Of a DNA stretch of 64,000 nucleotides, positions 22,901 to 33,350 are shown piece by piece. The stretch covers positions 907,311-971,310 of the forward strand of contig JAACJO010000015.1 of NCBI GenBank assembly GCA_013368445.1, written 5' to 3'. A program made the position numbers and the translations under genes. The notes under the pieces were generated by a model. The model was given only the letters and a program-made list of their open reading frames with translations, was not told the DNA's origin and did no database searches. How positions within the stretch are numbered: the stretch's first letter is position 1; each line of letters begins with the position of its first letter. This DNA is from Leucocoprinus leucothites. Taxonomy: Eukaryota > Basidiomycota > Agaricomycetes > Agaricales > Agaricaceae.

Positions 22901-25049
22901 ATGATTATGCAGATCGTCTGTGTTGACTTCAGCAACCTTCTTCGGTCTCGTCGTCCCATATGACGCGTGTCGCTGCGTTGCTGGATGCATTCCAGATGGC
23001 AACCGAGGCTGCGGCTGCATCGACATCGGTCTCTTCGACCCTGGGCCTGACTTATATTGGTGCAAATCGCTCAGCGACAACGATAAATCACCACCGAAAC
23101 CACCCTTCTCAGCAGCCGAACCACCAGAGGTGGTAGGGATAGACGTGCTCGGCATCAACCCTTTCCTGAGCTGGACGAACCCAAGGCTCTTCCGCTTAAG
23201 AAGCTTGTTTGGTGACTTTTGCGTTGAGAAGTTGTTGGTGTCATCGTCTTCATAATTGGAAGATGAAGCGTATATAGATCCTCGCATGCTTAGGTCGGTC
23301 ATGCTTCCTGATCGACTACCGGTGTATGAGGTACGTGGGATGCTAGTACTCGTCTGGTTCTTGCCATGAGCGTTGCGTCCTCGAGAGTTTACGGGACTTG
23401 TGGGTCGGAAGAACCAGCTAGAGGAGGGAGGGGGAAGAGCGTTGGTAGTGGATTGTTGTTGTTGGTTAGAGGGGAGGAGGGAAGAGAGGGAAGTTCGTGG
23501 ACGCGGTACCGGTACGCCATCGGAATGATTGGTGGTATCTGAGAGTGTATTAGTATCGTGAAAGCTCAAGATTGAATAGATCCAGCGAGAAAATGAGAAC
23601 GTGTTGAAGAATTGTGATTTACAGGATTTAACAAGACAACATGAACCGGAACAGGCTTAAAACCACCGGAGGAGACGTGACCACCCACCTTTACCTTTCT
23701 CCTCCTTCGCCGGCGCATCCGATGGTGTCGAGCTCCCTTTCTTTCTTCTCACGTTCCATCGCTTGACGCTCCCAATTCTACTCAATAAAGCACCACCAGT
23801 ACTCGTCGATTGAGAGGGCGTGGGAGGAACACTCGCACTAATCGGATCCGGTGTAGGTGGCGGCGATGGTGTCCGGCGCTCGTCAAGCTCATCCAAGCGC
23901 TGATGATCGGCATCGGTATCAGAGAGCGGATAGTGGTGGTGGTGGCTCATATCGACTAATTCCATAACACCCTGGGGTTGTGGACGACTCTTTTTCCGTA
24001 GCCGACGTCGTTCCCGGTGTAGAGGTGGACTAGGAGGGAAATACTTGAGAGCATTGCTCGCCGATGCCGCATTGCGGGAAAGAGAGGGCCGAAGCGGTGC
24101 AGTGGAGCGAAGAGATGTGGTCTCTGCTATAGATGATCCCGGAACAGAAAATACGGAGGCCGTGGGTGAGCGTGGAAATGGTGTGGTGAGATGGGTATTG
24201 GTGCTGGTAGATGCGCTGGCAGTAACAGGGGTGAGGGTAAAGGGGATAGTAGGAACTGGAGGCGGTGGTGTGTGTGATTGAGGGGCGCGTCGAGAGCGTG
24301 CTGTGACAGTCCGGTCATCCTCTGCACCGATTCCGCCAAAGTCGGCTTCGTCATCATCATCAGAGCTATCAGGGTGATTCCCTGGAGAAAGCGATGAACG
24401 ATGGGCAGAATGTCGCACTGGCGTACGCCGTGACTTTCCTGGTGTAGAGGATTTTGTGGGTTTGGCTGGAGAACTGTTGAAGTCAAATTCATCATCCCAG
24501 CTCTCGTGTTCTTCCTCTTCACCCTCCCGAAGGGGTTTATGGTGCCGAACGGGTACGCCTGCGCGTAGTTTGCCGCCGATACTGTGTCTTGAAGGAGTGT
24601 TATTGGAGCGAGAAGACCGCCGGGCTGGCGAGTCTGTCTTGTCGAGAAAGTCATCGTCCCAGTTTTCTGTCGTTGGCTCAATTGAGAATGAAGCTTTCTG
24701 AGGCGTAGTGGGGTCTTGCTCGGACCAATTTGCGAGATTTGCAGCAGTTATATTGATTTTGTCGGCCAGAACATGGGGTGATGGTCGTGGTGGCTCGTGA
24801 TTCGTGACAGACGTGGTAGAAGTGAGATTGTCAATGTCCCAGTCTTCAGTGGCCGTGGACATGCGCATCGTAGCAGGCGTTTCTTGGGCGTTTCTGGTTC
24901 GTTTCGGAGATCCCGACTGGGATTGAAAGTCGAAATCATCGTCCCAGCTCTCTGACGGAACTGCAGGGCAATCAGCCTCGTGGCCTGGGGCAAAAACACG
25001 CGTTACGCTACTTACCTGAGCTGTCTTGTAAACCAATAGCGGCAGACAT
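19913..25049 (-). CDS. Long low-complexity protein with WDDDF motifs, possibly Byr4/Bfa1-like
   Basis: Exons 25049-25016, 24960-23695, 23538-21979, about 21923-21590 and about 21500-19913 give roughly 1,590 aa; the fourth junction is unresolved. The N-terminus (MSAAIGLQDSSVPSESWDDD) starts a series of Trp-Asp motifs: SWDDDFDF, DWDIDN, NWDDDFLD and SWDDEFDF. Long Ser/Pro/Thr-rich disordered regions follow, then a coiled segment (LKRDLGMVRDFAVYIEQLKK) and a C-terminal helix near PENIKPLLENAKEVHARLGD. The WDDDF pattern recalls the Byr4/Bfa1 GAP subunit that keeps septation signalling off, but this is from memory. The intron 23539-23694 is long yet ends in ACTAATAC...CTCAG, a textbook branch site, so two apparent ORFs are one gene. 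Confidence 0.55.
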
Positions 25050-25872
25050 TACACCCTTGCATCCATACACTCGATGTCGTACACAGCGAGGAGAAGCAGG
25101 GCGGTGGTCGTAGTCGTAGAAAGAGCGCACGGATAATAAACAAGCTGACGAGGACTCGTGACCGCGCTAGCATTTGCATCAATTTGTTTTCCAAAAATAT
25201 CCGTCAACAACAAATCCCGGGGCCACTGACAACCATGCCTTCTAGCTCTTGTTTTCCGACATATTGTAGCGTCTCCATGACAAATCTTAATCTCCGCACA
25301 AGGCAGATGCACTAAGGCCCGGTTCTTCATCTCAACAAAGGCACCCACTTAACGCCCATTACCCCAAGCCCCTATCGAGCGAAGGAGAAGATGATAAAAA
25401 CCCACGGCATTATTATTGGCGTCACACGCTGTGGTAAGATGCTTGGATATCCCCAGAACGCAATGACGACCAATTAAAGTGAGAAGTGGTAGTTAAAGGA
25501 GAGTCCGATGACACCTAGCAACTACAATACTCGACTCGGTGGCTCGATATTGGTGGCTTGACACCCTCTGAACCCTCTGTGTCTGTCCACGTCGGGCCGA
25601 GGGCAGAACGGCAGGTGTTAGAGCTGGAACCTGCTCGGTACTTTTGAGAAACATCTACACATCAACACACATCAATCATCCGTATCAAGTCTCTTCATTT
25701 CCTTCCTGACTCAGCGATCTTCTAGCAGAATATACGAAACGCCCATCGCCAAGCCAGTTGGAGTCACGACAATCACTTCGGAATTAATATCATGTGATGC
25801 CTTCGGACGATATATGACGCTCGTTACCGTGTACACGACCCAGGTCCACTGCGCTCGCCACTCACTTCTCCC
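25050..25872. other. Divergent intergenic region
   Basis: Lies between the start of the long WDDDF protein (minus) and the start of the F-box/LRR-like gene (plus). ORFs here are short and lack splice support. No clear promoter element stands out. Confidence 0.4.
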
Positions 25873-27050
25873 ATGTCTCCCACATTTCCCCTCGAGATAT
25901 TCGAAATCATCATCTCCTACGTTCCAGACGACTCAACCATCCTCACATCCCTCGCCCTTGCCTCTCCAAACCTCACAAAATGTAGTCAAGCGCATCTCTT
26001 TTCACATTTTCGCTCCGACAGATGGGGAGTCAGATCAATATCACAAAACAGCAAGGATGAAGCACCATCTCATCTCGACGCGGCCAAGTTCCTGCAAAGC
26101 ATCATCATCAACCCACAGCTGGCAATTCACGTCCGTGAATTCGTCGCACCATCCCTTGGCTCGCGATATTCCCAACCATCAGACGAAGCTTGGCTTCCTC
26201 TGCTAAATGAGGCACTGCCACTGATGATCAATCTCAAATCATTGTCCCTCTTCACCTATACTAAATTCCCCATCACCACTCTTCTCGATACACTCGTGCG
26301 CTGCGAATTCCGCTTATACGAATTACGATGGAACTGGGTCATTCGAGATCCAGATGCCCATCAACAAGAGCTCATGTCCACTTTCCTTACTATCCAATCT
26401 GAACTTTGTTCGCTCTCACTCAAAATGACGCCTTTGCCTCCCATTCCACGACATGCTTTGCCGAAACTGGAAACTCTAGCGACGACATGTTCCAACATTC
26501 TCACCATTCTCCCTGGTAGAAAGGTAGAGACTCTGGATTGTCTCTATATAGACCCAGATGACCCCGATTTCGATTGTATGACCCCCAAGTCGCCGCTTGC
26601 AACCCCATTCCGAAATGTCAAGCGATTATGTCTGGGAATCTCAACAATGTGGTTCAGGAATATGGAACCATATTTTCCTTCCTTAGAGGTTCTACAAACG
26701 AGTGTCGCAATGGTGAGCACACTCTCTCTTATACCATAGTTCTAACGTGACTAACTCCTACTCAGATTCGCGACTACCACTTTATCGCATCCAACTTTCC
26801 CAAACTCCGTACCATCCACATCACACGAGGCGCATCAACAAATGAGCAAGGCATGATGGCAAAATGGCTCTTCTCAAGTTTGCCGGCACTCGAAACTGTC
26901 TTATGGGGCCCACCCTTTGCCTCTCAGTCACCTTGTGCGCAGCCGAGATATGATTGTTGGATGAGGAACTCGATGCCTGTGTTTCTTGATGCCGTAGAGG
27001 TACATGAGAGAACTGGCTTGTTGTTGATTGACAAACTCTGTCCCATTTGA
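25873..27050 (+). CDS. F-box/LRR-like protein
   Basis: Two exons, 25873-26712 and 26766-27050, give 374 aa. The N-terminus TFPLEIFEIIISYVPDDSTI fits a shortened F-box-like start (P-x-E-I-x-x-I). After it come irregular leucine-rich strands (INLKSLSLF, LRTIHITRG, LPALETVLWGPP) of the kind found in agaricomycete F-box families. The start is the first ATG in frame and has no upstream F-box extension. Substrate unknown. No disabling change seen. Confidence 0.65.
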
Positions 27051-28801
27051 TATGCGGTTTGAATTTTTACTTGATCTAGCCGTTTCGTAAAATATAGACA
27101 CACTCTGGTTTCGGTTTAAATTTCCAGGAATTTCGAGTCGAGTTACTTGAACAGGGGTCACTGAAAGCTTAAATAACGGGGTCCCCACATTTGTCTGAGG
27201 CTGACGCGTGTACACCTGAGCGCAGAGCAACGAGGGATTGACAAAACCACTGACTCCGTGAACGCTCAGCGTCATTCCGTAAGGGTCTCCACGAAAGAAG
27301 TGGCATTGGACGAAATGCACGGAATCAAATGAGATGTTGTTTAATTCTTGATTCTATGCCGAGGTGTAGTATAGCATATGGTCAAGGGGGCAAACTCGAA
27401 AGACAACCAAGTCAATGTCGAGCCCCGATCAAATGTGGGTGTAATCGTCAGAAGCATGCCCACGAGGTCGCAAAAACTAGAGCAGGGCGCTTATCATAAT
27501 ACGGAGTACACCAAGCTCGTAGAAATCTGCCAGATCACGCACCCGGATCGTGCCTGTCCCCCTTCGTTCTTTTGGATACCATAATTTCTGCCCCGGTTCG
27601 AGGCCCAACTGATTTACAGAAAGGCGATCGCATCCCTTCATACTCTTCCATTCACACCAATCGCAATGATACTGTTATACACCATCAGTGATACTCTATC
27701 GCAGACCACCTAAATCAGTCCAAACACTCCGACAGCACCCCTCTCCTCGCATACCCCAGGCCCGATGCATCAAATGCGAGAAGTTGTCTCGAGATACCAT
27801 GATGTAGAACTGTGTGTTCGCAAATAATTTTTACCACTATGGCCATCATTATCGCCCAATCGCGATGCCATCGCCTGTTCTACCTTTTCCCGTTTCGAGA
27901 CCCTTCTCTTGTAAAGTTATACCGACGGTCTATAACTTCGAAACGCCACATCTCGGTTGTGCTAAGAGCCCGGTGTTCCCCCATTAATGTTAGTGCATCC
28001 GGTACTATGTGTACCGTGTTAATACTGTATGCACTTCCGAGTCGTTGGGTTCTACCGGGAACCGGTGATGTGGGCGGTGTCACGGAACGATAGGAGTAAC
28101 GTGGATTGGCTGCCCCCAACCCCGGAGTAGAGTTAAAGACCGAACACTGGCAGCTGGGTGGAATGGAGCCTCTACCGACTTGGATGGTACCCTCAGGTAA
28201 AATGACAAAGCCTATCTTCTTCAGCTATATTCAGCAAGTAGCTGATCGCCGGGTGTTGACTTCCGCGGGTTCCAAAGCTTAGGAGACACCGAGTGTACTA
28301 TCTATCTAGCTCGCCGTAGGCCCACACCCTACAAAAAATAAATCCCAGCACGATATAAATAAAATCTCCTTTTTCTTGATTATTTACTCCTCACTACTAC
28401 GATTTGTATGGCCTGGCATATCGTGCAACTAGGCAATGCGACAAAGTGCCTCCAATCAGATCGAGAACCTACAGCTTGAAAATAGTCGAAAAGCATCTCA
28501 TTCCTGGGGCCTAATCATCTAACGCTAAAGCCCCGGCACTGTGAGCTTTTCACCCCGTATCGAGGACTCAATTGATCATTGACTATAGATGGATAGTATG
28601 CTCAAAATAAATTCGGACTTGCGCGCGCTCACATCTTCGCATACTCATCACATCATTCCCTTTTAGGATCAATGTGGTAGAGGTTTTGTGATCCTCACCG
28701 CGTCCATCAAAACGACGTGATCGATGCATGGAAGGAACTATCATTTTACAAGGCTTCAAAAACCGGACTGTGACATCAAAGAAACACCAAGTACTTTTCC
28801 T
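27051..28801. other. Gene-poor stretch, no supported gene
   Basis: About 1.75 kb with only short unspliced ORFs and no recognised domain, repeat or RNA. Base composition looks ordinary for the genome. Confidence 0.45.
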
Positions 28802-29944
28802 ATGTCTCTTACCTTTTTCAACGACCTCTCATCAGCAGACATACTCACCAACAAATTTTGCCTCCACGGCCTGATGCTCAGTGCCGCGTCCTATGGTGTC
28901 GGGGCAACATTGGGTATCTCTTGCATGAAACTACTTTCTCCTTTTTTTCGATACAACAGAAGCAGCACCCGTGTCCATATTCCCCTCAGCGGCAGAATAG
29001 ATGGCTGCGATGATACATTGGATTTCTCCTCGTCGTTTGTACCATATACATGGGGCTCCAGGAGAAAGAGATAGAGGATTCATACATTCTTCACGCAAGT
29101 CATCCAGGAGGACCGGCGGTATACATGATGGAGGATTTATCCTTCCTGATTGTTGGTCAGGCGACTTGCTTCGTGCTGCTTCAGTGGGCAGTTGACTGTC
29201 TAATGGTATTTGACATAGCTTCTTGCCCCAAAACCAGTGACCATGATGATCATAACTAGGTCTGGAGATGTTCCACCCTCTCCTCAATGTCCCAGTCACA
29301 AGCTGTTTGGCTTAGAGTTATCGTTGCAATATTGGCTATTCTGAGTTTTGGTATGGCTTTCCCCTCCGTGCACAGTTTTTATGACAGTGACTCCAACACT
29401 TTCAGGCACTGGAGTATTGTTCATAGCATCTTGTACATCTCTCAAGTTGCTAGAGCGAATGCCGGTCAATATGCTCCTCGTACATGGATTTTACTCTCTA
29501 TTCCTGAATATTGGGATAACCCTGGCAATTGTCATCAAACTTCTTTGACATCGAAGTGCCATGATAAACTATTTGGAAAAGAACACGTAAAAGATTATTC
29601 GAGCGTGATTTCTATCTTCATAGAGTCCGCGTCCGTAATCATTGCATATGAGTTATTGTTCCTGGTCCCGGCAGTGTTGGGTCATCCTCTTTCTTTAATC
29701 GGACGCCACATCGGAATGACAGTGCAGGTAAGTGACTCAGGATGCCACTTCCGCACGCTCAAATATTGAGCACAACAGATGATTGCCCCTCTTGTGATAA
29801 TTCAGAAGGTTGCCCAAGGTACTGCTTGGTCGGCTGACCGAATGGCACAGGACTCAGAAAGACTATCACGCCTTGTATTTGGGTCAGGGCAGAGGGAAAC
29901 CGCAGCTACCAAGCGTACTATTATATACTGCGCCGATACGAGCT
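28802..29944 (+). pseudogene. Degenerate seven-transmembrane protein of an agaricomycete family
   Basis: Fragments match in order a large agaricomycete 7-TM family of unknown function: an N-terminal LHGLMLSAASYG, then VCTIYMGLQEKEIEDSY with ASHPGGPAVY, then FLNIGITLAIVIKLL, then GKEHVKDYSSVISIFIESAS and IAPLVIIQKVAQGTAWS. These lie in different frames. A TGA separates the RWLR and YIGFLL segments near 29013, another TGA follows IKLL near 29549, and one base must be gained or lost before GKEH. The intron at about 29728-29779 is still well formed, so decay seems recent. Family call from remembered consensus. Confidence 0.55.
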
Positions 29945-30890
29945 GAGCTTTAGGATGCTCGAGCACCTGCTATGGATTACTTTTTCTCATTTCTTCTGGA
30001 TGATTGCTGACGGACATTGGAGATGGTTGCATAGTCACTCCAATGGAACCGCATCTACCCTCCTGGATAAGTAGTGCCTACGAACGAATACGTAGCTGGT
30101 TTTCCATAACCACTTCAGTGAAGTGAAGTATATTTCTTCAGCTCGTTATCAGCACTAGTGACGCCAGACTTCAAGAAAAAGGGTTGGAAAATAGCGGGCC
30201 AGCACTGTTGTGATCGAAGGCTGTGCGTAAAGGGCTCCGACTTCAGGGTATCAGTGCGCTTTTCGTAAATTCTAGTATCTCGTTGATACCACTTGATCGG
30301 GAGTAGCTGTGGACATAAACTTTCTATTTGCCTTCGTTGGGCACCGAGGTAATGATTCATATTTTTGACATCACTACCCCGGCAACGGCAGCTGGTCGAT
30401 AGTCAAAAGGGCATTTGGGAAAAGCCAAGGGAATGTCATCTATCTCAGCCAAGTCTAATGTGCGATTTCTTCCAGTTGATTCAGTGCTCGGGAATCCGTT
30501 CGCACTGATAGTGCCTCAAAAAGGGTCGTAGTTCAGATAAGATAAATTGTAGTTGTGTGTCTATTATCTCCTGGTACAAGTTGCGCTCAATGAGTCCTAC
30601 TGGATCATTCACGCAAGGGCGGCCTTGTTAAGAAATAAGCCGTTGGAGATTTGCACTTGGGAGGCACTTATCTACAGAGACTTACAAATCTGGAGGAAAC
30701 TGGCGGGGCCAAGAACAGTATAATGGGTGAAGCTCCGAGGAAATAGAACGACGACTTGCAAATATTCTGGTGTTCATAAGAGGTACAATTTGTTGTGGTG
30801 GAAGTGTATTATTAGGTCGAGGGACAGATGGAGATCGAGTGACAGAGAAAGCAAGACGACGAGAGATAGCTGGTAAAGAGAAAGCAGCGA
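29945..30890. other. Intergenic 3' of PCNA, no supported gene
   Basis: Contains only short ORFs. The right end must hold the 3' untranslated region of PCNA. No RNA gene or repeat was recognised. Confidence 0.4.
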
Positions 30891-32139
30891 CTACTCATCA
30901 CCGATTTTGGGTGCGAGGTAGTAGCGAATGAAGCCTTGATCAAAATCGTATGAAACCTATAATTACGCATTAGTATATGAATTTGAGGGTTACTAGTGAA
31001 CGCACGAGTAGTGGGACATCGTTGCTCATCATAAGCTGCACCTTGGCCGCCAGACTGGCGCTCTTGGAGAAGTTGACGAGGTATTTGAGAGAGAACGTGA
31101 GAGACACGTGTTGATTCATCTCAATTACGACGGCTTGGTCGTCGTCATCGTCAGATTTCTTTGTCTTCGCCTTTTTAGTCGGTTTTGATGATCCATTAGC
31201 CTATGACGATGGTAAGCAAATGTTAATCAAAAAAAGCCTGGGATGCTGCGTACCTTCTTTTTACGCTTCTTGCTCTTCTCCGAATCTTCATCCTCATCCG
31301 CATCTTTGTCTTGCTCATCTTCACCCTCGTCGTCCGAATTTGGCTGGAATTCCTGCTCCTGTTCCTCATCCATCTCTACGTCATCGTCCTTCTCCTCCTT
31401 GACCTTGGCTTTCTGCGTCGATCCCTCGCCATCATCCTCGTCCGGGTCAGGCTTCGCCTGCATTTTCCCAATCTTTCCGTCTGTGTGTTTTAGGAGGACG
31501 TTTCCATTGGCAGCCTCACCCTCACTAGTGAAGCGAATTCCTTCTTTGCTGACTTCAATCCGAACGGATTCACCTAGAAGTGAAAGATCTCGAACGATTC
31601 GAGTGAATTCGCTCGCAGGCATAGTAACGCGCGCTTCATATTCGGTGTCGGGGATCCCGAGCTGATCAGAGTCGATGTCCATGAGCTTCATGTCGTATTC
31701 AGCAATGCGGTCCGAGTCTGGAGAGTCACGAAATGAGTGGGATGTTCACAATGAGGAGGAATACGCACTTTTGGCTTCGTAAACCAGGTTCAGAACATCG
31801 GCCTCGTCCGCCGCTTTGAGCGTGACCATGTCATCATCTTTTGCACACTTGAGGACTTTCGTGAGCGATGTAAGATTGACACCGAGCGGCATTGGTCGAT
31901 CACAGCGGAATAATCTGAAGCCGGCTGCTTCCAACTGAACGGCGACGAGCGCGACATGGGAATTATCCATGGCCTGCAAGTTGATGCCTTCCTCATTACA
32001 CTCGAAATTCGCGTCGGTGACCAGCTCCTTGATTGCTTCACGACGTGGTCAGATAAAGCTTTAGCCGAGTACACCAGGTATGCTTACCATCAAGAAGCTT
32101 TTTAAGGATGGCGGCTTCACGGAGTTTGGCCTCGAGCAT
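30891..32139 (-). CDS. PCNA: Proliferating cell nuclear antigen (DNA sliding clamp) with large acidic insert
   Basis: Ring-shaped processivity factor for replicative polymerases and repair. Exons 32139-32088, 32035-31769, 31717-31254, 31200-31006 and 30956-30891 sum to 1044 nt (347 aa). Conserved pieces: [63 protein letters not shown] and the C-terminus [10 protein letters not shown]. Usual length is about 260 residues; the excess is one insert of about 85 residues in the second half of the clamp, after GNVLLKHTD and before VVIEMNQHV. It is made of Asp/Glu runs and Lys patches ([10 protein letters not shown], then [13 protein letters not shown]). I recall similar inserts in other basidiomycete PCNAs. 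Intron 3 falls within the insert. Promoter carries G1/S-type sites. Confidence 0.95.
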
Positions 32140-32164
32140 GGTGGTGGTAGAGAATAAATCAGCG

Positions 32165-32256
32165 CAGGCGCGTCGACCATCCATCACACGCGTACTGTCA
32201 CGAAATGTCACCTCACGTGTAGCGGTCAATGTTGACCTTGAACTCGTTTTCCTTTC
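32165..32256. promoter_or_regulatory. PCNA promoter with MCB- and SCB-like sites, shared with a divergent small gene
   Basis: ACGCGT at 32188-32193 is the MluI cell-cycle box and CACGAAA at 32199-32205 the Swi4/6-type box, both 49-66 bp upstream of the PCNA ATG. Start codons of PCNA (32139) and the small gene (32257) are 117 bp apart. In the duplicate at 12905-12950 the CACGAAA site is kept but the ACGCGT position reads ACATGT. Confidence 0.55.
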
Positions 32257-32615
32257 ATGGCCTTCTATATGCCTCGCCAACAACTTCGCAGATATCGGTT
32301 CCTTGAGCTTGAGAGGGAGCAGCACCTCGAAGATGCGGAAGGTCTCGTCATGACAGAGGTATGGATCCTTTACATCCAGTTTCCCATTAATCTAAAGATA
32401 ACTCTAGGAACAGCGTCAGTCTCTCCTTGGCTCATTTATGTCCGCAAAGATCGAGTTTCATGACCTTGATGGTTTGCGCTGGACGCGGACAGCACTTCGA
32501 CTGCGTTAGGTACTCTAATATTCTTCTTGTTCTTCATTTTACTGATGAAAATGGCACACTTGCCGACCCACAGTGCTACCGATCGCATCGCCTCACTGTT
32601 CCTTCTTTGTGTTAA
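32257..32615 (+). pseudogene. Copy of the 81-aa protein gene with premature stop
   Basis: Exons 32257-32358, 32408-32509 and 32574-32615 match the copy at 12518-12877 in length (102, 102 and 42 nt). The last codon of exon 2 is TAG where the other copy has CAG, so translation would stop after about 67 residues, removing CYRSHRLTVPSLC. Splice sites are intact. It could still give a slightly shorter protein, so loss of function is an inference. Confidence 0.55.
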
Positions 32616-32744
32616 TTGGTCCCCATGCACCAGCCTACGACCTCGATGCCACAGCTTGAGCATCAAGGTGTGACTACGATAGACCTGTTATTACAAAGCA
32701 GAGGTCAGTCAGCGGATCTCAGGTTAACTCACCGGGGCTGATAG

Positions 32745-33262
32745 ATGAACAGCTTTTGGGATCAGGAGCCCGATATAAACACTCTCGCATTGGGCTTTCC
32801 ACTTCGGCCTGTAAATATACCCTCTTCACCTACGGCAGGGCCTGATCTTACCTTCAATGGGGGACCAGGGCTCGTTAACCCTGTTGTCGGGCAAAGCATG
32901 GCCGTCACAAGTCTCAGTTCAATAGCGTTGATTTTTACTATAATGTGGCCGTCTACTCTCGTCCCTCACTAGATCATTCGTCCCAATGGACGCCTCAAGA
33001 ATGTTAACGATTCGTCTACGATGACTATCATCATGTATTCTTACACAAATGTTCGCTACCCGTCGATGGTTGTATCCCTAATGATGTAATATCATCAATT
33101 TCCTTTCAGTGGATGTTCAAACATTACTTCTCCCATCTCTGGCCCCCTACTTCAACACCGCTCCGCGGCTTCATCGGCTCACAGGCTCTGCGGCCGTTAT
33201 CTTTGATTGATTTGTTCCCGGAGCCAATGTCACATGTCGACGAGTATCAAACACAGTCATAG
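32745..33262 (+). pseudogene. Copy 2 of the MNSFWDQ small gene, frame-shifted
   Basis: The first block starts MNSFWDQEPDINTLALGF but loses one A in a run after GLVNPVVGQ, so the frame diverges from copy 1. The second block (KHYFSHLWPPTSTPLRG, PLSLIDLFPEPMSHVDE) ends YQTQS then TAG at 33260-33262. Function unknown. Confidence 0.35.
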
Positions 33263-33350
33263 TGCACAGCATCATATTCGCTTTTAAAAGGCGAATGATA
33301 ACTACCGTTGCCATCCGGTACTTACTGTGACTTACGAACACCCATCCCTC

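Noticed and set aside
23570..23694. Separate gene ends (stop after WSRLLRWF) and starts (MSFHDTNT) between two long reading frames
   Set aside because: ACTAATAC...CTCAG marks an intron end and the phases match, so both lie inside one intron of a single gene.
31243..31665. Ser-rich plus-strand ORF inside PCNA
   Set aside because: Antisense shadow of the Asp/Glu/Lys-rich insert of PCNA; no start context or splice signals of its own.
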